Below, one piece after another: positions 43,919-52,582 of a stretch of 64,000 nt of DNA. Origin of the DNA: Pseudomonas protegens (GTDB lineage: Bacteria > Pseudomonadota > Gammaproteobacteria > Pseudomonadales > Pseudomonadaceae); NCBI RefSeq assembly GCF_003363755.1, contig NZ_CP031396.1, positions 1,054,001 through 1,118,000 of the forward strand. Direction: 5' to 3'. The position numbers were made by a program, and so were the translations under genes. Within the stretch, counting starts at the first letter, position 1; each line of letters opens with the position of its first letter. The notes beneath the pieces were generated by a model, which did not search any database, was not told where the DNA came from, and was given only the letters and a program-made list of their open reading frames with translations.

Positions 43919-44806
43919 TTACCCCTCTAACTCCTCCATCATCTCTCTCGCAGCCTCGAGATATTCCGTTAATGGTATCTCCACTAAAGCAACATGCATG
44001 GGATTAAAATAATTCAACTCACCAGTGTGATCATTCTTTAGAGAAATTGTGGATGGGGTTGCACAATCAGCATCGATAGCAAGCTCATACGTATCAGACC
44101 GGTCAGCTTTGAAGCTAATTAAAGACCCGTTTTTTAAATGAATTTTCGTATGCTCCATAAACTCAGAAACAGCTTCCTCATCCAGCTTATGTTCCTCTAT
44201 GAGATCAGTAACAACCTTTTTTAGGGCCTTAGAGTTTTTTGACTCAAACTCATCCTCATCCCAGAAAAACTCACTTATTCCACGATAGATTTCCGCTCCC
44301 CAACCTTGATAACCGTCAATAGAAAGCTCCCAATCGTCATCAGCAGGCTGATCAGCAGCATCATCCAGGAGCCGAATTCTTTGCATCAGATCAGGATTTA
44401 CGATCAAGGCTTTGTTATTAAGCGTGCTAAGCAATAGCCAACCAGAGGAGGTGTGCCGTTCCGACAAAATATGATGGATTCTTCCACATTCGTTTTCAGT
44501 AATCGGATACCACTGGCTCTTCAACTTTCCGGGGAGAAGAAGCCCAATATGCCCCCAGAATCCATCAATGCTTTCATCTTGGAGCCTCCAGTGCTGTGAA
44601 GAAATTTTGGCCCGCCCTACTGAATACTCCAGCAGATCATCAACACTCGTTCCCAATAAGGTAGCGATATCCCTCAAAGTCGCGAAGCTGGGTTCAGCAT
44701 CTCCTCGCTCCCATCTAGCAACGGTTTGTTGTGAAACACTCAACTGGCTTGCTAAAGCAGCCTGCGTCAACCCCAAAACCTTCCGTAACTCTTTCAGTCG
44801 TTCCAT
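43919..44806 (-). CDS. XRE-family transcriptional regulator with uncharacterised C-terminal domain
   Basis: 295-residue protein. The N-terminal Cro/C1 helix-turn-helix (ERLKELRKVLGLTQAALASQ, SVSQQTVARWERGDAEPSFA) is followed by a ~220-residue acidic C-terminal part (FWGHIGLLLPGKLKSQWYPI, SIDGYQGWGAEIYRGISEFF, AALREMMEE-like end) that I do not recognise. Coding DNA is AT-rich. It is divergent from the DarT-DarT-DarG operon and has a perfect inverted repeat 34 nt upstream of its start, so it probably represses itself and perhaps the toxin operon. Start 44806 (MERLKEL) fits the HTH. Confidence 0.85.
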   Translation of the reverse strand: MERLKELRKVLGLTQAALASQLSVSQQTVARWERGDAEPSFATLRDIATLLGTSVDDLLEYSVGRAKISSQHWRLQDESIDGFWGHIGLLLPGKLKSQWYPITENECGRIHHILSERHTSSGWLLLSTLNNKALIVNPDLMQRIRLLDDAADQPADDDWELSIDGYQGWGAEIYRGISEFFWDEDEFESKNSKALKKVVTDLIEEHKLDEEAVSEFMEHTKIHLKNGSLISFKADRSDTYELAIDADCATPSTISLKNDHTGELNYFNPMHVALVEIPLTEYLEAAREMMEELEG

Positions 44807-44839
44807 AACCCACCCTGACAAAAAAACACGAATTATGAG

Positions 44840-44864
44840 TTTGTACACCAAAAACGAGTACAAA
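44840..44864. promoter_or_regulatory. Perfect inverted repeat upstream of XRE gene, candidate operator
   Basis: TTTGTAC-N11-GTACAAA, perfect 7-bp arms centred 46 nt upstream of the XRE start codon in an AT-rich stretch. An arm-to-arm distance of 18 bp is suitable for an XRE dimer on one DNA face. Confidence 0.6.
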
Positions 44865-45185
44865 TTCAATACCTCCAGCCCTCCTCATCGATACTGGCTC
44901 AATATCTACGCCCTCTGAAGGGGCCTTCTGATTTCACTGATCACCTTAAGAAAGGGGAAAACCGACTGATTGACAGCAATGAAAGCCCGTATCCACTAGA
45001 AAGATACCGGTCAGATGGCGAAGCCTAGATTGAACTTGTAGCTCAACGTAATGGCGCAATAGAATCACTATCAGCACCCTGCTAAATCGCACCAGCGTGT
45101 GAGTATTTATTTAAGGTTGTTGTCCGCACGGAAGAAGTAGCAGGGCTGAAACCACTCAGCAATTGCATAGGTCAAGGAGACCGAC
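44865..45185. other. Divergent promoter region XRE / DarT operon
   Basis: About 320 nt without a gene. It must carry the darT operon promoter; GGTCAAGGAGACCGAC just before 45186 gives a strong ribosome binding site. A TATTTATTTAAGG segment near 45105 is a possible -10 region. No further copy of the TTTGTAC/GTACAAA operator was noticed. Confidence 0.4.
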
Positions 45186-45758
45186 ATGGTAGATATCAAG
45201 GAACAAAAACTGCTTTATCACCTCACCGCCCTTGAAAATTTGAGCAGTATCTTTCAGAACGGCCTCAGGCCACGCTCGCAGCTCAAAGGGTTCAAAGACG
45301 TAGCTGATGCTGAAATACTTAAAAAACGACAAGCGCTGGGACTCGAAAACTACGTCCCCTTTCATTGGTTTGCCGCGAATCCATTTGACGGAAGCGTTCA
45401 GGGCAATAAGCGCGACACCCAATTCGTAGTCATATCTATTCGCCGATCCTTCGCAATTGAAAAGGATTGGAAGGTCATTCCTCGACACCCATTGGCTAAT
45501 GACACCATTCAATTGCTTGACTATAAGGCAGGCTTCGAGGCCATTGACTGGGATGCGATGAACCAAAGGGACTATCACGACCCTCACTGCAAAAGCGTCT
45601 GCATGGCGGAATGCCTGTCTCCCACCGTTGTTTCTGCTAATGATTTTTTCAAGATTTTTGTCGCTAATTCTGAGGTTGAAGAGCATTGCGGGGCTAAAAT
45701 GCGCGAAGCTGGTGTTTCTGTGCAGATTGGAGTGAATCCCGGAATGTTTCGTCGATGA
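45186..45758 (+). CDS. DarT-like ADP-ribosyltransferase, short variant (toxin 1)
   Basis: 190-residue DarT/DUF4433-like protein. The DarT pattern is recognisable: LLYHLTALENLSSIFQNGLR (NAD-binding start, compare HxxHxDNLxxIL), LGLENYVPFHWFAANPFDGS (compare [13 protein letters not shown] of the next gene) and VCMAECLSPTVVSANDFFKI, whose Glu aligns with the DarT catalytic Glu. It is smaller and clearly divergent from the following DarT. It would ADP-ribosylate DNA or another nucleic acid. ATGA overlap with the second darT; first gene of the operon, with a strong AAGGAG site. Confidence 0.72.
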   Translation: MVDIKEQKLLYHLTALENLSSIFQNGLRPRSQLKGFKDVADAEILKKRQALGLENYVPFHWFAANPFDGSVQGNKRDTQFVVISIRRSFAIEKDWKVIPRHPLANDTIQLLDYKAGFEAIDWDAMNQRDYHDPHCKSVCMAECLSPTVVSANDFFKIFVANSEVEEHCGAKMREAGVSVQIGVNPGMFRR

Positions 45759-46399
45759 ATTACAGCAGACTGAATCCAGAGAAGGCTCTGATTTGGCGTA
45801 TCGTCCATCGCGACAACCTGCCTTGGATTCTGGACAACGGTCTGCATTGTGCGAGCTCCGAAATACAGGCCCCCCAGTACGTAAACATCGGCAACGTAGA
45901 CCTGATCGACAAGCGCCGGGCACGTCATGTACCCATTACTCCTGGTGGTGTGCTAGCTGATTATGTGCCCTTCTATTTCACTCCTTTCTCTGTGATGATG
46001 AAAAACATTCACTCAGGCCGGAGTGTTCAACAACGCACCAATGATGAGATTGTGATTCTGGTATCGAGCTTGTACCGCGTCGAACAGCTAGGACTACCGT
46101 TCGTCTTCACAAACGCACACGCCTATCCGTATTGGACAGACTATTACAGCGATCTGGCGAATCTCAGCCAGGTCGACTGGGCTATCCTTCAGCGACGCGA
46201 CTTCAAACGCGACCCCGATGACCCTAGAAAAATGGAGCGTTATCAGGCTGAAGCGCTGATTCACAATCACCTACCGATTACAGGACTCCTCGGCATCATG
46301 TGCTACAGCGATGCAATGAAGAAACGCATAGAACAAGACTTGGCCACCAGAGGTTTGGCCTTGCCTGTTCATGCGCGTCCGGGATGGTATTTCCAATGA
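45755..46399 (+). CDS. darT: DarT, DNA ADP-ribosyltransferase toxin (toxin 2)
   Basis: 214-residue canonical DarT. NAD-binding N-terminus [20 protein letters not shown], the loop [20 protein letters not shown] with the conserved Arg, [19 protein letters not shown], and the catalytic Glu in [20 protein letters not shown]. DarT attaches ADP-ribose to thymidine or guanosine bases of single-stranded DNA, blocking replication, and acts against phages in known systems. It overlaps the upstream toxin and the downstream darG by 4 nt each, so all three proteins are made in a coupled manner. Confidence 0.92.
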   Translation: MNYSRLNPEKALIWRIVHRDNLPWILDNGLHCASSEIQAPQYVNIGNVDLIDKRRARHVPITPGGVLADYVPFYFTPFSVMMKNIHSGRSVQQRTNDEIVILVSSLYRVEQLGLPFVFTNAHAYPYWTDYYSDLANLSQVDWAILQRRDFKRDPDDPRKMERYQAEALIHNHLPITGLLGIMCYSDAMKKRIEQDLATRGLALPVHARPGWYFQ

Positions 46400-47484
46400 T
46401 CCGTTTTACCCAAGGCAACCTTCTGGAAGCCAAAACCGAAGCCCTGGTCAACACGGTGAATACCGTAGGCGTGATGGGCAAAGGAATCGCTCTGATGTTT
46501 AAAGAGCGTTTTAGCGAGAATTACCGTCTGTACTCGGCAGCCTGCAAAGCTGGCGCGGTGGAGACTGGCAAAATGCACGTCACCGCCGTCAACGAGTTGG
46601 ATGGACCACGTTGGATCGTGAACTTCCCTACCAAGCGTCACTGGCGATCACCCTCGCAGATGGCTTGGATAACAGAAGGTTTGCATGACCTGCGTCGTTT
46701 TTTGCTTGAAAACCAGGTGAAGTCCGTCGCAGTGCCTCCGCTAGGTGCCGGTAACGGTGGCTTGAAATGGCCTGAAGTTCGGGAGCAGATCGTTTCGATA
46801 CTCAGCGATCTGGATGTCGATATTTTGGTGTTTGAGCCTTCTAAACAGTATCTGAACGTCGCCAAACGAAACGGAGTGGAGAAACTCACGCCCGCTCGCG
46901 CGCTGATTGCAGAACTGGTTAGGCGTTACTGGGTTTTAGGCATGGAGTGCAGTCTGCTAGAAATTCAGAAACTCGCTTGGTTCCTTGAGCGAGCAATAGA
47001 AAAACTGCCAGACACCGAGAACCCTTTAAACCTTAAATTTGTTGCTCACAAATTTGGGCCATATGCCAACCGCTTGGAGCATTTGCTGAATAATCTGGAT
47101 GGCAGCTATCTGCACTGCAACAAGCGAATCAGTGACGCCGATATTAGCGATGTGATCTGGTTCGACGATGTGCGTAAGACTTTTCTACAGACCTATCTCA
47201 AAACCGAAGCAAAAGAGTACGCCCAAGCATTGGAGCGCACCGCTGAGCTGATTGACGGTTTTGAATCTCCCTTTGGCATGGAGCTGTTGGCGACGGTCGA
47301 TTGGTTACTAAACCGAGAAGGGGTTTCTCCAACTGTTCCCGCAGTGCGCGAGGCATTGAAGCAGTGGGACGGAGGGGCCGGCTCTGCTGCTCGCAAGAAC
47401 AGGCTGTTCGACGATCAGGCGCTTGATATAGCGCTCAAACGCCTGACGTCCAGTAGCTTCAGTCCTGAACTGGCTGTCTGTTAA
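46396..47484 (+). CDS. darG: DarG, macrodomain antitoxin
   Basis: 362-residue antitoxin. N-terminal macrodomain ([58 protein letters not shown]) that removes ADP-ribose from DNA, and a C-terminal DarT-binding domain ([40 protein letters not shown]) as in known DarG proteins. Start 46396 overlaps the darT stop (ATGA); an upstream ATG at 46300 is out of context. Whether the single DarG neutralises both toxins is the main open point. Confidence 0.92.
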   Translation: MIRFTQGNLLEAKTEALVNTVNTVGVMGKGIALMFKERFSENYRLYSAACKAGAVETGKMHVTAVNELDGPRWIVNFPTKRHWRSPSQMAWITEGLHDLRRFLLENQVKSVAVPPLGAGNGGLKWPEVREQIVSILSDLDVDILVFEPSKQYLNVAKRNGVEKLTPARALIAELVRRYWVLGMECSLLEIQKLAWFLERAIEKLPDTENPLNLKFVAHKFGPYANRLEHLLNNLDGSYLHCNKRISDADISDVIWFDDVRKTFLQTYLKTEAKEYAQALERTAELIDGFESPFGMELLATVDWLLNREGVSPTVPAVREALKQWDGGAGSAARKNRLFDDQALDIALKRLTSSSFSPELAVC

Positions 47485-47567
47485 ATAGCGCTCAGGCGGT
47501 CTTACAGCCGCCTTCGCTGACAAGCCAGCTCTTACACGGGCTGGCGTCAACCGATGACAAAGCGGTG

Positions 47568-49604
47568 TCAGCGAACGTTGCGAAACAACATCAACCGCGC
47601 CCCCTCATGCATCCCCCGCGTCAACTCCAGTAACCGTTCAAACTCCTGCGGATGCTCCTGCGCCACATCCTCCCGCGGGGTGCTCGACGCCAAATCATGC
47701 AAGGTCGCACCACTGCCGTCGTGCTGCATCTGCAACAAAAAATCCTTGGTCACGCCGCCAATCACCGGAAAGGTCCCTTCCCTCAATACCAGCGGCACCA
47801 CCCGCTCCCCCTCCGGTGCAGGCTGTTGTATGTCCCGCCCCATGGCGCCATTGGTGAAGGGCATCCCGGCCATGCCGGCTACGGTGGGCAGCAGGTCGGC
47901 GAGGCCGACGGCTTCTTCGATCACTCTGGGCTGCAACATCCCTGGCGCATGAATCAGCAGCGGTACGTTGTTGCTTTCCAGCCCTAGCTGTTCAAACGCG
48001 GGGGCCATGTGGGGGATCTGGCTGATGCGGGTGTTGTGGTCGCCGAAGAACACGAAAATCGTGTTGTCGTAGTAACCGCCCGCCTTGGCGATCTCCATCA
48101 AGCGGCCGATGTTGAAGTCCAAGAGGCGCACGGCGTTGTATTGCGCAAGGCTCCGGGAACCGGCGGCCTGGACCTGTTCCAGGGGTAGGTCCTGAGCTTG
48201 GAAGCCGTCGTTGTCCTTGGGAATGGTAAACGGGCGGTGGTTGCCGGAGGTTTGCAGGTAGGCGAAGAACGGTTGGTCCTGGGGGATGGCGCGCAGCAGG
48301 CGGTCGCTTTCCTTGAACAGGTCGAGGTCGGAGATGCCCCAGACGTCCACCAGGGGCGATTGCCAGTGGCTTTCGTCGTACAGGCGCACGTTGTCGATGC
48401 TCTGGCGGATCAGGCCGTTGATGTTGGCCCAGCCGGCGTTGCCGCCGATCAGGTAGAGCCTGTGGTAGTCGCTGAAGGCGTTGATCAGGCTGTGTTGGCG
48501 GGTGATCAGCGGCTGGCGGGTGGCGGTCTCTTGGCGGGTGACGTCGGGCACGCCGGTGATGCTGGCCCACACGGTCTTGGCGGTGCCGGTGACCGGGACG
48601 TAGAAGTGTTTGAAGAACCAGCTCTGGCGGGCCAGGCGGTCGAGGTTGGGGGTGGGGTTGAGCGGGTTGCCGTAGGCGCCCACGGCGCTGGTGCCGAGGG
48701 ATTCGAGCATGACGAAGATGACGTTGGGCGGCCGGGGGCGGTCGATGCGGTACGGCTGCACGCCTTGTTGGCGGGTGAAGTTCAGGCGCTGTGGGTCCGG
48801 GTGGTCGACGCCGAGGTAGCGGGCCAGGGCCGGGTAGTGTTGGCGCACTTGGGCTTCGTCGTACTGGGCCTGGCCGGCCTTGAGGGTGTCGTAGAAGAAC
48901 AGCACGGGGTTCAGGCCCAGGGCGGCGATCTGGCTGTTGCCGGAGAAGTAGGCATCGCTCCAGCGCAGGGGCACGGGGTTTTCCAGGTTGAGGTTTTCTA
49001 CCCGGCCCAGCAGGGCGAGGAACACGGCGGCGATGCCCAGGGCACTGACGCTGGCCAGGGACCAGCGGCCCAGGGGTTGCGCTGGGCGGTCGAGGGTCAG
49101 GCGTTCCAGGCGCAGCAAGGCGTAGCAGCACAGGGCCAGGGTGCTGCCCCAAGCGAGGACGATCCACAGCACCGGGTAGCTTTCCCAGAGCATTTGCCGG
49201 GAGATCTGTGCGTCGTCCAGGTAGCGCAGCACGGTGGCGTTGATGCGTACGCCCAGGTAGGCGTAGTGGCCGAAGTCGATGATGTACAGCAGCCCTACCC
49301 CGCCCAGCACCAGCAGCAGGTAGGCCCGGGCCAGCCAGCGCAGGGCCGGCAGGCGCAGCAGGTTCCAGCGCGGCAGCCAGGCCAGCAGGGCCAGGGGCAG
49401 CAGTAGCAGCAGGGTCAGGCGCAGGTCGAAGCGCAGGCCGATGCCGAGGGTCTGGAGGATGGCCTCGCGCTGGTCGGCGGCGCTCAGGTCCACCCCGGAA
49501 AACCCCACGGCGAACAGCAGCCGCAGCAGTGCCAGCAAGCCGAATACCAGCCCGATTGCGCCCACGCCGTAGCGCAGGCGGCGTGATTGCAACCCGCCCA
49601 TCAT
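47568..49604 (-). CDS. LtaS-like membrane sulfatase/phosphotransferase
   Basis: 678-residue enzyme of the LTA synthase / phosphoglycerol transferase type. Five or so N-terminal membrane spans (to about residue 205), then an extracytoplasmic alkaline-phosphatase-fold domain: metal-site Glu in NVIFVMLESLGTSAVGAYGN, nucleophile Thr in VTGTAKTVWASITG, and FVFFGDHNTRISQIPHMAPA. Such proteins transfer phosphoglycerol or phosphoethanolamine to envelope glycans. Last gene of a minus-strand operon with a membrane protein and a sialidase-like protein. The start could be 49604 or 49601 (adjacent ATGs). Confidence 0.83.
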   Translation of the reverse strand: MMGGLQSRRLRYGVGAIGLVFGLLALLRLLFAVGFSGVDLSAADQREAILQTLGIGLRFDLRLTLLLLLPLALLAWLPRWNLLRLPALRWLARAYLLLVLGGVGLLYIIDFGHYAYLGVRINATVLRYLDDAQISRQMLWESYPVLWIVLAWGSTLALCCYALLRLERLTLDRPAQPLGRWSLASVSALGIAAVFLALLGRVENLNLENPVPLRWSDAYFSGNSQIAALGLNPVLFFYDTLKAGQAQYDEAQVRQHYPALARYLGVDHPDPQRLNFTRQQGVQPYRIDRPRPPNVIFVMLESLGTSAVGAYGNPLNPTPNLDRLARQSWFFKHFYVPVTGTAKTVWASITGVPDVTRQETATRQPLITRQHSLINAFSDYHRLYLIGGNAGWANINGLIRQSIDNVRLYDESHWQSPLVDVWGISDLDLFKESDRLLRAIPQDQPFFAYLQTSGNHRPFTIPKDNDGFQAQDLPLEQVQAAGSRSLAQYNAVRLLDFNIGRLMEIAKAGGYYDNTIFVFFGDHNTRISQIPHMAPAFEQLGLESNNVPLLIHAPGMLQPRVIEEAVGLADLLPTVAGMAGMPFTNGAMGRDIQQPAPEGERVVPLVLREGTFPVIGGVTKDFLLQMQHDGSGATLHDLASSTPREDVAQEHPQEFERLLELTRGMHEGARLMLFRNVR

Positions 49605-49650
49605 TGACCTCTGTGTGGTGTTGTCGAAGGCCGCGGCGCGGCCGGTTGGT

Positions 49651-50262
49651 TTACCCGGCAAGGGGCTGCCGGTGGCTGCGCTGGTTGACGCGGCGCCACA
49701 GCCACAGCAGCAGACCGCCGCTGCCGGCGATCAGGCAGTAGCCCGCCAGCAGCGGGTCCAGCAGGTAGTCCCAGTAGTTTTCCGAAGGCTTCAGGCGCAG
49801 GGCGAAGGCCAGGGTCCCGGCTGCCAGCATCAGTACCCCCAACAGGTTGCGCTGCCACAGCAGCACCAGCGCCGCCAGGCCCATCAGCACGATCATCGGC
49901 CGTGGGTTGTAGCCCCAGCGGTAGGGGTCGAAATAGGTCAGGCCCAGGGTCGCGGGGTACAGGCTCAGGGTCAGGCCGATAAACAGCAGCAGGACCTGCA
50001 CCCGGTGTTTGGCTGGCAAGGGCGCAATCACCCCCAAGTGCCGCAGGCTGACCCAGCCCAGCAGCACCAGGGTGCTGATGGCCAAGTCATCGGTGAAGCT
50101 GCGCACATAGGCCGCCAGCGGCAGTTGGTTCAGTGGAATGAAGCTGACCAGGGCCAGCACGGGCAGCAGCCAGGGGCGCCAGGGCGCGGTCAGGCGCAGG
50201 CTGCCAAGCAGCACGAAACCCAGGAGGATAAAACTCAGGTGGGCTTGCCACAGGGACAGCAT
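49651..50262 (-). CDS. Polytopic membrane protein of unknown function
   Basis: 203-residue protein with six or seven predicted membrane segments (LSFILLGFVLLGSLRL, AISTLVLLGWVSL, VQVLLLFIGLTLSLYP, PMIVLMGLAALVLLW, NLLGVLMLAAGTLAFAL, LLAGYCLIAGSGGLLLWLW). The start at 50262 shares one base with the sialidase gene's stop codon (TGATG). Its co-translation with a sialidase-like protein suggests a common envelope or surface-glycan task; no family is recognised. Confidence 0.72.
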   Translation of the reverse strand: MLSLWQAHLSFILLGFVLLGSLRLTAPWRPWLLPVLALVSFIPLNQLPLAAYVRSFTDDLAISTLVLLGWVSLRHLGVIAPLPAKHRVQVLLLFIGLTLSLYPATLGLTYFDPYRWGYNPRPMIVLMGLAALVLLWQRNLLGVLMLAAGTLAFALRLKPSENYWDYLLDPLLAGYCLIAGSGGLLLWLWRRVNQRSHRQPLAG

Positions 50263-51557
50263 CACAGGCGCTCCGCCAGCCACGCCGCGTTGAAGCTGAC
50301 GTGCTTGATAAAGGTGTTGTTCCAGGAATAGACCAGGTGGTACAGGCCGTCCGCCCCGCGGCTGAAGTAGGGGTATTCGTACTCGAAGTCGCAGCCCTGG
50401 GGCTTGCACACCCGATAGTCGAGGTTGCTCAAGAAGCGCTGTTCCAGGGGCAGGCGTCGGGCGCCGCTGGAAGCGCGGAAGCCTTCACCGATGATGTCCT
50501 TGTAGGCCTCGTGGGAAAACGGCTGGCCCAAAGGGTCGGGGGACTGGTCCAGCTCCACCAGCGGGCGCCATTGGCTGAGGCCGGCGTCGGTGCCGTACAG
50601 GCTGAGTCTGAAACGCCCGTCCTGCAGGTCGTTGAGGGCCACCAGCAGGCCCTGGTCGTCGGTGCCCACTGCCGCCAGGGACGAGTTGGGGTTGGACGGT
50701 TGCAGCGGATAGGGCTCGCTCCAGGTCTGCCCGGCGTCTTCGGTGCGGCTGGCCAGGACCTTGTGGTGGGTGTCGCCGGCGTAGCGCAGCATGGCCACGG
50801 CGCGACGTTCGTCCAGGGGCACGATGGTCGGTTGCAGGGAGTGCTTGCCGCGGCTGATGCGGAATTTGTCGATCACCGCGCCATCGGCGCTCAGGTACAG
50901 GTACTCGGCGAACTTGCCCATGAACTCGTGGTACACCGGCAGGCCGATGGCGCCGTCGGCATGGAACACCGGCGCGGCGCGCACCAGGGTGCTGATGTTG
51001 AAGAACGGCGAGGTCACCAACTGCCGCGGCGCCGACCAACTGCGTCCCAGGTCGTCGGAAACCATCAGGTTGATGGCGCTGGTGGCCCAACCGCCCACCG
51101 ACACCGAAACGTAGAACATCCACAGGCGCTGGTCCGGGCCCAGGGCGATCACCGGGTTGCCGAGCTTGCGGATATAGCGCCCGGTGCCGTCCCGGGTCGA
51201 TTCGCGGGTGGCCAGCACCTGCTCGGCGCCCCACTCGCCAGTCTTGGCGTCAAAGCGTGCGCTGCGCACTTGCACATCGGCGGCGCCCTCTCGGGAGCCG
51301 GCGAACCACACGGCCATCAGGTCGCCGCCGGGCAAGGCGGTCACCGAGGACGAATGCACGAAGTCATCCAGGTCCGAGGAGACGAAGCGGCTGTTGTATT
51401 GCGGCGTACTGTCGGTCGTAGCCGTATCGCTGCTGACCGCAGCCTGGGCAAACGGCGCCAGTTGGTGAGGCGGATGGCTGCGCCAGGCGGCGATAAAGAC
51501 GGCGGCCAAGAGCAGGCTGCTGCAGATGAAGCTCAGGCGAAAGGACAGCGCACGCAT
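50262..51557 (-). CDS. Sialidase-like (BNR/Asp-box) exported protein
   Basis: 431-residue protein with an N-terminal signal anchor (LSFICSSLLLAAVFIAAWRS) and a six-bladed sialidase-type propeller. Asp boxes are seen as SDDLGRSW and TEDAGQTW; other sialidase-like motifs are LPGGDLMAVWFAGSREGAAD, NPVIALGPDQRLWMFYV and the C-terminal DYRVCKPQGCDFEYEYPYFS. The substrate need not be sialic acid: many bacterial members act on other sugars or only bind. Co-transcribed with the membrane protein and LtaS-like enzyme downstream. Confidence 0.8.
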   Translation of the reverse strand: MRALSFRLSFICSSLLLAAVFIAAWRSHPPHQLAPFAQAAVSSDTATTDSTPQYNSRFVSSDLDDFVHSSSVTALPGGDLMAVWFAGSREGAADVQVRSARFDAKTGEWGAEQVLATRESTRDGTGRYIRKLGNPVIALGPDQRLWMFYVSVSVGGWATSAINLMVSDDLGRSWSAPRQLVTSPFFNISTLVRAAPVFHADGAIGLPVYHEFMGKFAEYLYLSADGAVIDKFRISRGKHSLQPTIVPLDERRAVAMLRYAGDTHHKVLASRTEDAGQTWSEPYPLQPSNPNSSLAAVGTDDQGLLVALNDLQDGRFRLSLYGTDAGLSQWRPLVELDQSPDPLGQPFSHEAYKDIIGEGFRASSGARRLPLEQRFLSNLDYRVCKPQGCDFEYEYPYFSRGADGLYHLVYSWNNTFIKHVSFNAAWLAERL

Positions 51558-51600
51558 AAAGGAGCCCGTGGCAAGTGCCGGTTGGGAACAAGGGAAAACG

Positions 51601-52146
51601 TCAGCGCCGCTCAGGACCCGGCAAGGGTCGGCGGCGGCCGGTGAGCATCGACAACGGCAGGTTGTCGCGCACTTGGAAGCTTTCAAAAATCGCCGCGCAC
51701 ACATGCAGCAGCACCAGGCCCAGCAGCACATCGGCGCTGGTTTCGTGCACCTGCAGCGGCCAGTCGGCGCCCCACAAGGCATCGACCTCCTCCATCAAGA
51801 AACCGCTGACGCCGATCAGCACCAGGGCCAGCAGCATCAGCAGCATCACCAAAGCCCCGAGGGGTGAATGCCCCAGGCGGTGCTCGGGGCGCCCGGCCCA
51901 CAGCGAGCGCAGATGCCGCGCCAGCCGGGCCCGGGTCGGCCAGAAGTCGGACCAGCGCGCACTGCGCGGCCCGACAAATCCCCAGACTGTGCGCAGCAGC
52001 AGCCAGGCCATGGCGTAGTAGCCCAGCCAGACGTGCCAGTCGTCACCGGCTTCATTGAAGAAGTAGTTGCCGATAAAGACCCCGGCGATGGACAGGTGAA
52101 ACAGTCGCACCAGCGGGTCCCACAGCCGCAGGGACGCGTGCGGCAT
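51601..52146 (-). CDS. Cytochrome b561-family membrane protein
   Basis: 181-residue di-heme cytochrome b561-like protein with four membrane helices. Likely heme ligands are His residues in LVRLFHLSIAGVFIGN, DWHVWLGYYAMAW, RLGHSPLGALVMLLM and QVHETSADVLLGLVLLHVCA. It carries electrons across the inner membrane, often to periplasmic reductases. ATG overlaps the PepSY-like gene's stop (TGATG). Divergent from a QseBC-type two-component system. Confidence 0.87.
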   Translation of the reverse strand: MPHASLRLWDPLVRLFHLSIAGVFIGNYFFNEAGDDWHVWLGYYAMAWLLLRTVWGFVGPRSARWSDFWPTRARLARHLRSLWAGRPEHRLGHSPLGALVMLLMLLALVLIGVSGFLMEEVDALWGADWPLQVHETSADVLLGLVLLHVCAAIFESFQVRDNLPLSMLTGRRRPLPGPERR

Positions 52147-52412
52147 CAGCCTTTGATCTCGGTCTTCACCGCCTTGCCGGTCACCGGGTCGTGGTAGATC
52201 TCGACCTTGCGCTGGTCCTTGTCGAAGCCGTAGATCTCGTAGCAGTTGCCGTCAGTGACCTTGAACTTGCTGATCTGGTAGCCCTGGGCCTTGAGCTGGT
52301 CCTGGAAGGCTTGCGGGTCTTGCCATTGCGAGCGTTCGGCGGTGGTGCATTGCGGGCCGGCGATGGCCAGGGGGCTGGCGAGAACCAGGGACAGCAGCAG
52401 GACTTTGCGCAT
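52146..52412 (-). CDS. PepSY-like periplasmic small protein
   Basis: 88-residue protein with a signal peptide (MRKVLLLSLVLASPLAIAG) and one PepSY-like domain (FQDQLKAQGYQISKFKVTDG, CYEIYGFDKDQRKVEIYHDP, VTGKAVKTEIKG). PepSY proteins of this type are usually encoded with cytochrome b561 and a two-component system, as here, and may sense or modulate envelope conditions. First gene of the minus-strand operon, 170 nt from the divergent response regulator. Confidence 0.83.
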   Translation of the reverse strand: MRKVLLLSLVLASPLAIAGPQCTTAERSQWQDPQAFQDQLKAQGYQISKFKVTDGNCYEIYGFDKDQRKVEIYHDPVTGKAVKTEIKG

Positions 52413-52582
52413 AGAGAAACGCTCCGGTAATGGGGGAGATTGCACTGTGCAAAACCAAGCTTAGTGAAAGCTTAGTTGGCAACGCGCGGTAACATTTTCA
52501 CCGCCTAAAACCCCTGCCGGCAGCCCCTGGCCGGCGTCATCATGCGCCCCTTCCCTGCCCCCCGCCCAACCGAGAACACCCC

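Noticed and set aside
45156..45923. 255-codon minus-strand frame across both darT-type genes
   Set aside because: Overlaps two well-supported, translationally coupled DarT genes on the plus strand; the composition is not protein-like.
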